Of a stretch of DNA of 16,107 nucleotides, positions 7,587-13,569 are shown piece by piece. Made by a program: the position numbers and the translations under genes. Within the stretch, counting starts at the first letter, position 1. Every line of letters starts with the position of its first letter. This DNA is from an uncultured Oscillospiraceae bacterium (GTDB lineage: Bacteria; Bacillota; Clostridia; Oscillospirales; Oscillospiraceae), in assembly GCA_934597535.1 (NCBI GenBank), contig CAKTRT010000025.1, positions 1 through 16,107 of the forward strand. Reading direction: 5' to 3'. The notes beneath the pieces are model-generated. The model did not search any database, was not told the origin of the DNA, and saw only the letters and a program-made list of their open reading frames with translations.

Positions 7587-8093
7587 ATGGAAAAAGCGAA
7601 GCAGCTGCACAATATCCCGCCGCTCTACGACGCAAGCTCGCGCGTGCTGATCCTTGGGTCGTTCCCGTCGGTGAGATCGCGGCAGGCGGAATTTTTTTAC
7701 GCGCATCCGCAAAATCGCTTCTGGCCGACGCTTGCAGGCGTCCTGGGTGAGGAGACGCCGCGGACCGTTGCGGAAAAGAAATCGCTTGCGCTGCGCCATG
7801 GCGTTGCTCTATGGGATACGATCGGCGCGTGCGAGATCGCCGGCTCGTCGGACGCAAGCATTACAGGCGTTGTGCCGAACGACCTGCGCGTCATTCTGGA
7901 TGCGGCGGATATTCAGGCGATCTTCTGCAACGGCGGTGCGTCGTTTGCAAGCTATGAGCGGCACTGCCGCGCCCTGACGGGGCGCGCAGCGGTCAAGCTG
8001 CCTTCCACCTCGCCGGCAAATGCGCGCTGGACGGGGGAAAAGCTGCTGGAGGCATGGCGCGCGGCGCTTGCGCCGTATTTACCGGAGTGCTGA
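7587..8093 (+). CDS. DNA-deoxyinosine glycosylase (UDG superfamily)
   Basis: This 168-residue protein belongs to the hypoxanthine/deoxyinosine glycosylase branch of the uracil-DNA glycosylase superfamily. These enzymes remove deaminated adenine (hypoxanthine) from DNA and so start base-excision repair. Motif 1 is VLILGSFPSVRSRQ at residues 20-33, followed by FFYAHPQNRFWP (36-47), the family hallmark; N43 is a likely active-site residue, assigned by analogy. The second DNA-contacting motif is LPSTSPANA (138-146). WDTIGACEIAGSSDASI lies between. An upstream in-frame ATG at 7560 was rejected because AGGAGG (7576-7581) sits 5 nt before ATG 7587 and the family begins near this point. It lies 36 bp ahead of the MATE gene without a terminator between, so the two are probably co-transcribed. 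Confidence 0.88.
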   Translation: MEKAKQLHNIPPLYDASSRVLILGSFPSVRSRQAEFFYAHPQNRFWPTLAGVLGEETPRTVAEKKSLALRHGVALWDTIGACEIAGSSDASITGVVPNDLRVILDAADIQAIFCNGGASFASYERHCRALTGRAAVKLPSTSPANARWTGEKLLEAWRAALAPYLPEC

Positions 8094-8129
8094 GCGCGGC
8101 GCGAACAGAAGAAAAGGGGAGAGAAAGAG

Positions 8130-9503
8130 ATGGATACGCAGACGGCGGCTCCGCGCAGCGGCGGGGAGCTGCTTTTTACCAACCGACAGCTGGTGGCGCT
8201 GATGTGGCCGCTGATGCTGGAACAGCTGCTGGCCATTACCGTCGGCCTTGCCGACTCGCTGATGGTTGCGACCGTCGGCGATGCGGCGATCAGCGCGGTA
8301 TCGCTGGTGGATTCGATCAGCAACCTGATGATCTATATTTTTTCGGCGATGGCGACAGGCGGCGCGGCCGTTGCGGGGCAGTACATTGGCCTGAAGCAGA
8401 AGGGGGACGCCTGCAGCGCGGGTCAGCAGCTCGTTGCGCTGCTGGCGGCGGTGTCGATCTTTTTCGTGGCGCTGCTGTATCTCTTCCGCACGCAGATCCT
8501 GACGGTGATGTTCGGCCACATTGAGCCGGATGTGATGGCTGCGACGAATACCTATTATTTATATGTGATGGCATCCATTCCGGGTATCGCGCTCTACAAC
8601 GGCGGCGCGGCGCTCTGGCGCACGATGGGCCGCAGCGACGTTTCGCTCAAGGTCTCGCTCCTGATGAACGGCATCAACGTCGCGGGCAACGCCATTTTGA
8701 TCTTCGGCGTCGGCATGGACGTGGCGGGCGTTGCGATCCCGACGCTCGTGTCGCGCACGGTGGCGGCGGTCGTGATCCTTGCGCTGTTGTTTGATGAGAA
8801 GCTGATGCTGCACCTTTCCGATGTGCGCGGGTTCCGCGTCAATGCGCGGCTGATGCGCAATATTTTCTATATCGGCGTGCCCAGCGGCGTGGAAAACGGC
8901 ATGTTCCATCTCGGCAGGCTCGTGCTCTTCAGCCTGATCTCGACGTTTGGCACCGCCTCGATGGTCGCCAACGCCATCGGCAACACGATCAGCAACTTCA
9001 ACTGCTTTGCAGGCTCGGCCATCAATCTCGGGCTTGCGGCGGTGGTGAGCCAGTGCGTTGGCGCGGGCGAATATGAGCAGGCGCGCGCGTATTTCAGAAA
9101 GATCATGAAATGGACCTACGCGATCATGGCGGCGGTCAATCTGCTTATCCTTGCGCTGCTGCCGCTCATCATGCGGATCTATAATGTATCGCCGGAGGCG
9201 GAACGGCTTGCCGTTATCGTTTCGATGATCCACACACTTTCGTCGGTGGTGCTGTGGCTGCCGGCATTTATGCTGCCGTCATTCCTGCGCGCGGCGGGCG
9301 ATGCGAAATTTACGATGCTGGCCAGCATGACCACGATGTGGCTCGTGCGTGTGCTGATGGCCTACGTGCTGGGAAAATACATGGGCTACGGCGTGGTCGG
9401 CGTGTGGTTTGCGCACGCGGTGCTCGACTGGGTCGCGCGCAGCGTGATCTTCTTCCTTCGCTACCGCGGCGGTAAATGGACAAAAATGGGCATCAAGGCG
9501 TGA
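8130..9503 (+). CDS. MATE family multidrug/cation efflux transporter
   Basis: This 457-residue membrane protein has the length and hydrophobic pattern of about 12 transmembrane segments in two homologous halves. The N-terminal half begins with LVALMWPLMLEQLLAITVGL and ADSLMVATVGDAAISAVSLV, the family's typical helix 1 and 2 region. The second half restarts at NIFYIGVPSGVENGMFHLGR. AGDAKFTM and a C-terminal amphipathic tail also fit. MATE proteins export cationic drugs or metabolites in exchange for Na+ or H+; the substrate here cannot be read from sequence. Start: GGGGAG is placed about 9 nt before ATG 8130. It follows the glycosylase gene closely and ends at paired terminators, so it is the last gene of that transcript. 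Confidence 0.93.
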   Translation: MDTQTAAPRSGGELLFTNRQLVALMWPLMLEQLLAITVGLADSLMVATVGDAAISAVSLVDSISNLMIYIFSAMATGGAAVAGQYIGLKQKGDACSAGQQLVALLAAVSIFFVALLYLFRTQILTVMFGHIEPDVMAATNTYYLYVMASIPGIALYNGGAALWRTMGRSDVSLKVSLLMNGINVAGNAILIFGVGMDVAGVAIPTLVSRTVAAVVILALLFDEKLMLHLSDVRGFRVNARLMRNIFYIGVPSGVENGMFHLGRLVLFSLISTFGTASMVANAIGNTISNFNCFAGSAINLGLAAVVSQCVGAGEYEQARAYFRKIMKWTYAIMAAVNLLILALLPLIMRIYNVSPEAERLAVIVSMIHTLSSVVLWLPAFMLPSFLRAAGDAKFTMLASMTTMWLVRVLMAYVLGKYMGYGVVGVWFAHAVLDWVARSVIFFLRYRGGKWTKMGIKA

Positions 9504-9511
9504 CGGCTTCC

Positions 9512-9535
9512 AAAAAGCGGCTCTGCCGCTTTTTT
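9512..9535. terminator. Bidirectional intrinsic terminator
   Basis: AAAAAGCGGC (9512-9521) and GCCGCTTTTT (9525-9534) form a perfect 10-bp stem with loop TCT. The T-run on one side and the A-run on the other let it end both the MATE transcript and the convergent minus-strand transcript. Confidence 0.85.
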
Positions 9536-9539
9536 GACA

Positions 9540-9586
9540 GCAGAAAGGTCTCCGCTTGAAAAGCGGAGACCTTTCTGCCTTCTTTT
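9540..9586 (+). terminator. Second, stronger hairpin terminator after the MATE gene
   Basis: Arms 9540-9557 and 9561-9578 form a perfect 18-bp stem with a GAA loop, followed by CTTCTTTT. It lies between convergent genes, 6 bp before the stop codon of the minus-strand gene, and backs up the preceding terminator. Confidence 0.75.
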
Positions 9587-9592
9587 ACACTT

Positions 9593-10000
9593 TTACATTT
9601 CAACGGTGATATTGTCGGTGCCGTGCTGCTCGAATTCGCCTAAGTAGGTGTCCATGCGCTCGCGCAGCTCGTCAACGTTTTCCGGCGTGGGCGCGTCGCT
9701 GTCCATATCGCGCAGCGCAAGCTCCTGCGCAAGGATCTCGAAAAACATCGTGTCCTCATAGGCCATGATCGCCTCGTGGATGCCGCCCTCGGCAAAGGCG
9801 CGGGAGGGGATCAGCTCGCCCTGATAGGCCTCCACCAGCGGCACCATGCCGTGCGAAAGACAATGGGCGAAGACGGCGCTCTCCACATCGTCGTATTCGC
9901 GGATGCGGTCATCGCCGCGGGTGGAGTTCATCACCCAGTTGCCGACATAGACCAGATCGAGCAGACGGCGGAACTGCTTTTCCGTCAGGTTGATATCCAT
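9593..10000 (-). CDS. Conserved-looking acidic protein of unknown function
   Basis: This is a 135-residue, strongly acidic, probably all-helical cytoplasmic protein with no signal peptide or membrane segment. I do not recognise a named family. Visible features are MDINLTEKQFRRLLDLVYVG NWVMNS at the start, a central GGIHEAIMAYEDTMFFEILA segment (two Glu, one His and Asp in a helix) and an acidic tail rich in D and E. Start codon ATG at 10000 is preceded by AAGGAGG at good spacing and by a strong extended -10 promoter, so it is a real, single-gene transcript. It ends convergently with the MATE gene across shared terminators. A regulatory or binding role is possible, but no function can be assigned. 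Confidence 0.8.
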   Translation of the reverse strand: MDINLTEKQFRRLLDLVYVGNWVMNSTRGDDRIREYDDVESAVFAHCLSHGMVPLVEAYQGELIPSRAFAEGGIHEAIMAYEDTMFFEILAQELALRDMDSDAPTPENVDELRERMDTYLGEFEQHGTDNITVEM

Positions 10001-10038
10001 AACGCTGCCTCCTTGGGGTTGGATTTTGCTTAGAACGC

Positions 10039-10047
10039 ATTATAGCA
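10039..10047 (-). promoter_or_regulatory. Extended -10 promoter of the minus-strand unknown gene
   Basis: The minus strand reads TGCTATAAT: a perfect TATAAT (10039-10044) with an extended TGn. The -35 region (TGGCAA, 17 bp upstream) is poor. Transcription would start about 30 nt before the start codon. Confidence 0.75.
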
Positions 10048-10109
10048 CGCCGGCCGGGCTTTTGCCATAGCAAAAACAGGGAAAAACGCAAAAAAATCCG
10101 GAGCGGTGC

Positions 10110-10138
10110 TTGTTTCTCCTGCTGCGGCGTAGTATGAT
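10110..10138 (+). promoter_or_regulatory. Sigma-A promoter of the DUF1934 gene
   Basis: TTGTTT (10110-10115) and TATGAT (10133-10138) are separated by 17 bp. Transcription would start near 10145, about 23 nt before the chosen start codon. It is divergent from the promoter at 10039-10047. Confidence 0.6.
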
Positions 10139-10167
10139 GACAGAAAACAACGATGGATGGAGCGAGA

Positions 10168-10590
10168 ATGGAGCAGAAGGTATGGCTTACCATACGCGGT
10201 GAGCAGGAATATGGGGGACTGGAGCGCGAATGCAGCGAGCTGATCCTTTCCGGCACGCTGGAGCAGAGGGGAGATGGCTTTCTCCTGCGCTACGCAGAAA
10301 CGGGGGAGGACGGCGCGGTCACGCACACGCGCCTCTTTGCCGCACCGGAGCGCGTGACGCTTACGCGCACAGGGGCGGTGCGCTCCGAGATGGTCTTTGC
10401 GTGCGGGCAGGTGCACACCTCATCTTATGCCCTGCCCTTCGGCGCGGTGCCGCTTACGGTGGAGGCGAGGGCTGTACGCTGGCGGCTCGGCGCGCACGGG
10501 GGGCTGATCGACCTGCGCTACCGCATTGAGCTGGGCGGACAAAAAGGAGAGTGTGCGTTGCGCATCCATGTGCGGAAGAAGGAAAGCTGA
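10168..10590 (+). CDS. DUF1934 / YwiB-like beta-barrel protein
   Basis: This 140-residue protein is rich in short beta strands, with no signal peptide. Its pattern fits the DUF1934 (Bacillus YwiB) family of small calycin-like proteins: KVWLTIRGEQEYGG at the start, FLLRYAETGEDG, the central MVFACGQVHTSSYALPFGAV and a closing IDLRYRIELGGQ. The biochemical role of the family is not established. The upstream ATG at 10153 was rejected because it has no ribosome binding site, while ATG 10168 has GGAG 5 nt before it. It is a single-gene unit with its own promoter and terminator, between a convergent-ending and a minus-strand operon. Family assignment is by pattern only. Confidence 0.75.
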   Translation: MEQKVWLTIRGEQEYGGLERECSELILSGTLEQRGDGFLLRYAETGEDGAVTHTRLFAAPERVTLTRTGAVRSEMVFACGQVHTSSYALPFGAVPLTVEARAVRWRLGAHGGLIDLRYRIELGGQKGECALRIHVRKKES

Positions 10591-10618
10591 GGACCGCGCG
10601 CACCGAAGATCGAAGAGC

Positions 10619-10657
10619 GCGATCTGCCGCAGCGTGTGTGCGGCAGATCGCCTTTTT
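10619..10657 (+). terminator. Intrinsic terminator of the DUF1934 gene
   Basis: A perfect 13-bp stem (10619-10631 with 10639-10651) with a 7-nt loop is followed by five T residues (10653-10657). It lies between the plus-strand DUF1934 gene and the convergent spmB end. No T-run exists on the minus side, so it acts mainly on the plus strand. Confidence 0.9.
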
Positions 10658-10672
10658 GCGCGCAGCGGGACG

Positions 10673-11194
10673 CTATGCGCCCATAAAGAACCGCACCGCC
10701 CACGCTGAGGCGAGGAACATCACTGCGTCTGCGCAGAGAGCGGCGGGGATGGTATAGCGCGTTTTTGTGATGCCTGCCGCGCCGTAGTAAACGGCGACGG
10801 TGTAGAATGTCGTTTCGCTCGAGCCGAGCATGACGGCGGCAACGCGGGCAGGGTAGGAGTCCACGCCGCAGCTCTCCATGATCTCTGAGCCGATGGCCAG
10901 CGCGCCGCTGCCGGAGATGGGGCGGATGAAAAGAAGCGGCGCCGTCTCGGCGGGGATGCCGAGATGGCTGAGTGCAGGCGCGAGCAGGGAGCTGAGTGCT
11001 TCGAGCGCGCCGGAAGCGCGCAGCATGTGAACGGCGGAGAGCAGCGCGATGAGCGAAGGAAGGATGTGCAGCAGCACGGTAAGGCCCTCCTCTGCGCCCC
11101 TGGTGAGCGCAGCGTAGACATCCACGCGCCGGTGCAGCGCGAAGCAGGCGGTGAAGCAGAGCAGACAGGGCACGATGAGAGCGGAAAGCGGCAT
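10673..11194 (-). CDS. spmB: Spore maturation protein B
   Basis: This 173-residue membrane protein is close to the usual length of about 178. SpmB works with SpmA in dehydration of the spore core and so in heat resistance. It carries the nucleoside-recognition (Gate) type membrane fold: LTVLLHILPSLIALLSAVHM, then FIRPISGSGALAIGSEIME with the family's RPISGSGA signature, then VMLGSSETTFYTVAVYYG and a last hydrophobic helix. The longer frame upstream (to 11383) was rejected: ATG 11194 has GGAGGG just before it, and the added residues are arginine-rich and unlike any family member. Its start lies 2 nt after the spmA stop codon, so the pair is translationally coupled. Confidence 0.93.
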   Translation of the reverse strand: MPLSALIVPCLLCFTACFALHRRVDVYAALTRGAEEGLTVLLHILPSLIALLSAVHMLRASGALEALSSLLAPALSHLGIPAETAPLLFIRPISGSGALAIGSEIMESCGVDSYPARVAAVMLGSSETTFYTVAVYYGAAGITKTRYTIPAALCADAVMFLASAWAVRFFMGA

Positions 11195-11196
11195 GG

Positions 11197-11775
11197 TCAA
11201 TCCCTCCAGATGCGGGCGAAGAAACCGGCGGCAAGCAGCCCGGCGATGACCGACAGGAGCGAAACGAGCCATACCGGCAGCAGAATATCGAATGGGTCGG
11301 CGGCGCCAAGCGAGGTGCGCACGCCTGCGAGTGTGGAGGGGATGAGCTGAATGGAGGCTGTGTTGAGCACGACGAACAGGCACAGCTCATCCGACGCGGC
11401 GCCCTCGCAGCCGCGGCTCATGCGCCGCGCCGCGCGGATGCCGAGCGGTGTGGCTGCGTTGCCCAGACCCAGCATGTCGGCAGCCAGATTGGCTGAGACC
11501 GCGGCCAGCGTCTCGCTGTCTCGGCTGGCGCGGGGCAGGAGTCTTTTGAGCAGCGGGCGGAAAAGAGCGGCGAGCCGGTCTGTCAGCCGGCACTGGTTCA
11601 TGACTTCCATCACGCCCGTCCAGAGGCACATCACACCTGACATCGCCAGACACAGCTCGACGGCGCTCTGCGCGCCCTCGAGCGCGGCGGCGCTCAGTGC
11701 GCTCAGGCTTCCGTTCAGCGCCGCGAACACGAGCGATACGGTCACCATTCCCGTCCAGAGCCATGCCATCGCCAT
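11197..11775 (-). CDS. spmA: Spore maturation protein A
   Basis: This 192-residue membrane protein is close to the usual 196. It begins MAMAWLWTGMVTVSLVFAAL and has the family features GVMCLWTGVMEV, ANLAADMLGLGNAATPLGIR and LCLFVVLNTASIQLIPSTLA. SpmA and SpmB share the Gate-type fold and act together at the forespore. The open frame continues to 11970 but the extra residues overlap the rpsJ promoter region and are not SpmA-like; AAGGGAG lies about 9 nt before ATG 11775, so this start was chosen. It is divergent from the S10 operon. In Bacillus the pair is under sporulation sigma control; a matching promoter-like site lies just upstream here. Confidence 0.93.
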   Translation of the reverse strand: MAMAWLWTGMVTVSLVFAALNGSLSALSAAALEGAQSAVELCLAMSGVMCLWTGVMEVMNQCRLTDRLAALFRPLLKRLLPRASRDSETLAAVSANLAADMLGLGNAATPLGIRAARRMSRGCEGAASDELCLFVVLNTASIQLIPSTLAGVRTSLGAADPFDILLPVWLVSLLSVIAGLLAAGFFARIWRD

Positions 11776-11810
11776 GAAAAACCACTCCCTTGTCCCCAAA
11801 GCTACCCTAA

Positions 11811-11838
11811 ATATATCGCCGCGCGGGGAGGAGTATGC
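11811..11838 (-). promoter_or_regulatory. Possible sporulation-sigma promoter of spmAB
   Basis: On the minus strand, GCATACT (about 11832-11838) is followed 13 bp later by CGATATATT (about 11810-11818). This loosely fits the sigma-E and sigma-G pattern (a CATA-type -35 and CATAnnnT-like -10). The match is imperfect and rests partly on what is known of spmAB in Bacillus. Confidence 0.3.
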
Positions 11839-11908
11839 CTGAGATGAAAAGCAAAAGCGGGAAGAGCAAAAAACTGAAATTTTTTTAGAACGAAAATCAA
11901 AAATTGTA

Positions 11909-11937
11909 TTGACAAACGGAAAACTTTTTAGTACTAT
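11909..11937 (+). promoter_or_regulatory. Main sigma-A promoter of the S10 operon
   Basis: A perfect TTGACA (11909-11914) is followed after 17 bp by TACTAT (11932-11937), in an AT-rich stretch unlike its surroundings. Transcription would start near 11944, giving a leader of about 285 nt. Confidence 0.85.
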
Positions 11938-11943
11938 AGACAA

Positions 11944-12227
11944 GTCCGCGATTGGGCTGATCCTGTCCAAATTGCGCGATTTTGCGATGAACCGGGAGAT
12001 TGCTCAGGCATCTGAGGTAACTTTCGGGGAGTATGTCCGAACATCGGGCGGCTGAGAGAAGTATCTGTACGTTGCGTAGATCGCTGCGCCATGTGTAGAC
12101 CGGCCGTTTTTGCGAGCCGGTTTTTCTGTGAGCCGGAATGATACGCACGGATAAGCGTATGGCAAAACTCTCACCGTACGGCTTCGACAAAGCAAGAATA
12201 CCGTACAAAAATGAAGGAGAAACCGAA
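11944..12227 (+). promoter_or_regulatory. Long structured 5' leader of rpsJ
   Basis: About 285 nt lie between the promoter and rpsJ without a supported gene. Hairpins include CGCG-TTGG (11947-11955) with CCAA-TGCG (11967-11976), CTCAG (12003-12007) with CTGAG (12012-12016), an attenuator-like stem (12099-12125), and CGTATGG (12156-12162) with CCGTACG (12174-12180). The last can be replaced by GTACGG (12177-12182) pairing with CCGTAC (12201-12206), just before the AAGGAG site of rpsJ. Such a leader is the expected place for ribosomal-protein feedback; the ligand is unknown. Confidence 0.5.
12099..12125 (+). terminator. Attenuator-like hairpin in the rpsJ leader
   Basis: ACCGGC (12099-12104) pairs with GCCGGT (12116-12121) and is followed by TTTT to 12125. 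The loop is 11 nt. It is a short but GC-only core stem with a T-run, 100 nt before rpsJ, so it may act as a partial terminator. Confidence 0.5.
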
Positions 12228-12536
12228 ATGGCAAAAGAAATGATCCGCATTCGTCTCAAGGCGTATGACCATCAGGTCATCGACCAGAGCGCAGAGAAGA
12301 TCGTCGAGACCGCCAAGCGCACCGGCGCCACCGTCTCCGGCCCCATCCCTCTGCCCACCAAGAAGGAAGTTGTCACCATCCTGCGCGCTGTGCATAAGTA
12401 CAAGGACAGCCGTGAGCAGTTTGAGCGCCGCACCCACAAGCGCCTGATCGACATCACCAACTCCACCCCCAAGACGGTCGAGGCTCTGATGGGTCTCGAG
12501 CTTCCCGCCGGCGTCGAGATCGAGATCAAGCTCTGA
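12228..12536 (+). CDS. rpsJ: 30S ribosomal protein S10 (uS10)
   Basis: This 102-residue protein is full length for S10, a head protein of the small ribosomal subunit that also works with NusB in transcription antitermination. Recognised by [34 protein letters not shown], and [15 protein letters not shown] with the conserved C-terminal VEIEIKL. The start ATG 12228 has AAGGAG about 8 nt upstream; the longer frame from 12138 runs through the leader and was rejected. It is the first gene of the S10 operon, but unusually it is separated from rplC by 294 nt that include a terminator, so it can be expressed at a level different from the rest. Confidence 0.98.
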   Translation: MAKEMIRIRLKAYDHQVIDQSAEKIVETAKRTGATVSGPIPLPTKKEVVTILRAVHKYKDSREQFERRTHKRLIDITNSTPKTVEALMGLELPAGVEIEIKL

Positions 12537-12551
12537 TCCGGCATTTCACAA

Positions 12552-12666
12552 TTTCGCGTCCGCAGACGCGAAACCAATGAAATCGTTTTTGGCCGCGACA
12601 TGCGCGTGGGCAAAACACCTCTCGGTTTGTTTGTGTGCGAGCACAGCGAGTGCGCAAAACAAACTG
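12552..12666 (+). ncRNA. Hairpin-rich first half of the rpsJ-rplC spacer
   Basis: TTTCGCGTC (12552-12560) and GACGCGAAA (12565-12573) form a perfect 9-bp stem with a CGCA loop. Downstream, CGGTTTGTTT (12623-12632) pairs with AAACAAACTG (12657-12666), with one G-T pair, enclosing a GC-rich inner part. No gene is seen. These stems precede the terminator at 12678 and could be its sensor part; alternatively the GCGAG/CAGCGAG segment is an interspersed repeat. Confidence 0.45.
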
Positions 12667-12677
12667 TAAACCCAACT

Positions 12678-12701
12678 CAAAAAACGGCTCGCCGTTTTTT
12701 G
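12678..12701 (+). terminator. Intrinsic terminator inside the S10 operon
   Basis: CAAAAAACGGC (12678-12688) and GCCGTTTTTTG (12691-12701) form a perfect 11-bp inverted repeat, best folded as a 10-bp stem with tetraloop CTCG... reduced by the tight loop. The right arm provides six T residues in a row (12695-12700). It is symmetrical and could act on both strands. It lies between co-directional, normally co-transcribed ribosomal genes, so it must be partial or regulated. Confidence 0.75.
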
Positions 12702-12713
12702 AAATTACCTTTG

Positions 12714-12774
12714 TTGCTCTACCCAAAAGCCCATCGACTTGCGTGAGATGGGCGGGGTCAAGTCGGCAGAGCAA
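12714..12774 (+). ncRNA. Nested stem with possible H-type pseudoknot before rplC
   Basis: The outer stem TTGCTCT (12714-12720) pairs with AGAGCAA (12768-12774), and ACCC (12721-12724) can pair with GGGT (12755-12758). The inner stem GCCCATC (12729-12735) pairs with GATGGGC (12747-12753). Its loop bases GACTTG (12736-12741) are complementary to CAAGTC (12759-12764) outside that stem, which would make a pseudoknot. All four pairings are perfect. GTCGGC (12762-12767) can instead pair with GCCGAC (12798-12803), nearer the rplC ribosome binding site, a possible alternative state. No known riboswitch class was recognised. Confidence 0.5.
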
Positions 12775-12830
12775 TGGCGGGAGTTGCCGCTAACTAAGCC
12801 GACCAATAACCTTTACAGGAGGATCTATAC

Positions 12831-13550
12831 ATGAAAGCAATCATCGGCAGAAAAGTTGGCATGTCTCAGATCTTCGATGAGAAGGGTCACGTCATCCCGG
12901 TCACCGTTATCGAGGCCGGCCCCTGCGTGGTCACTCAGAAGAAGACCAACGAAAAAGACGGTTATGAGGCAGTCCAGCTGGGTTACGAGGACATTCGCGA
13001 AGCGAAGCTCTCCAAGCCCGAACTCGGCCACCTGAACAAGGCGGGCGTTTCCCCCAAGAAGTACCTGCGCGAGTTTGACCTTGACAACGCCGCTGAGCTG
13101 GAGCTTGGCGCCATCATCAAGGCCGACACCTTTAAGAGCGGCGACTTCGTCGATATCACCGGCACGAGCAAGGGTCACGGCTACAGCGGCGTCATCAAGC
13201 GCTGGGGCGCAGGCCGCGGCCGCATGACGCATGGCGGTGGTCCCGTCCATCGTCACGCCGGCTCCATGGGCTCCACCACCGACCCCAGCCGCATCTTCAA
13301 GGGCAAGATCGGCGCCGGTCAGTACGGCTGCGACACCGTCACCGTTCAGAACCTTGAAGTCGTCAAGGTCGATCCCGAGCTGAACATGCTCGTTGTCCGC
13401 GGCGCTGTTCCCGGCCCCAAGGGCGCGCTCGTCACCGTGAAGACCACCGTCAAGGTCCACAAGATCAAGCAGGCTGGTGCAGACATCAGCAAGAACCCGC
13501 AGAAGGCTTCCGGCCGCAACCCGCAGAAGGCTTCCGCCAGAAATATGTAA
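12831..13550 (+). CDS. rplC: 50S ribosomal protein L3 (uL3)
   Basis: This 239-residue protein is about 30 residues longer than the usual 205-210. L3 is an early 50S assembly protein whose long loop reaches the peptidyl-transferase region. The start MKAIIGRKVGMSQIFDEKGH and the core GTSKGHGYSGVIKRWGAGRG, HRHAGSMGS and FKGKIGAGQYG are typical. The loop Gln that is methylated in Escherichia coli is not present (GSMGSTTDPSR). The extra C-terminal tail (from about residue 216) is basic and holds a tandem repeat, NPQKASGR/NPQKASAR. AGGAGG lies 8 nt before ATG 12831. It is the first gene after the regulated spacer and heads the tightly packed part of the operon. Confidence 0.97.
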   Translation: MKAIIGRKVGMSQIFDEKGHVIPVTVIEAGPCVVTQKKTNEKDGYEAVQLGYEDIREAKLSKPELGHLNKAGVSPKKYLREFDLDNAAELELGAIIKADTFKSGDFVDITGTSKGHGYSGVIKRWGAGRGRMTHGGGPVHRHAGSMGSTTDPSRIFKGKIGAGQYGCDTVTVQNLEVVKVDPELNMLVVRGAVPGPKGALVTVKTTVKVHKIKQAGADISKNPQKASGRNPQKASARNM

Positions 13551-13569
13551 GGAAAGGAGTGCTTGAGAA

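Noticed and set aside
11776..11970. N-terminal extension of SpmA by 65 residues
   Set aside because: The added residues are not SpmA-like, cross the rpsJ promoter, and ATG 11775 has a suitable ribosome binding site and matches the family start.
11987..12055. A 22-codon ATG frame in the rpsJ leader, possible leader peptide
   Set aside because: No ribosome binding site precedes it and there is no run of regulatory codons. It remains possible only as chance reading in structured RNA.
11944..12227. T-box or known amino-acid riboswitch before rpsJ
   Set aside because: No T-box motif or other known riboswitch core was seen; only generic stems and an attenuator-like hairpin are supported.
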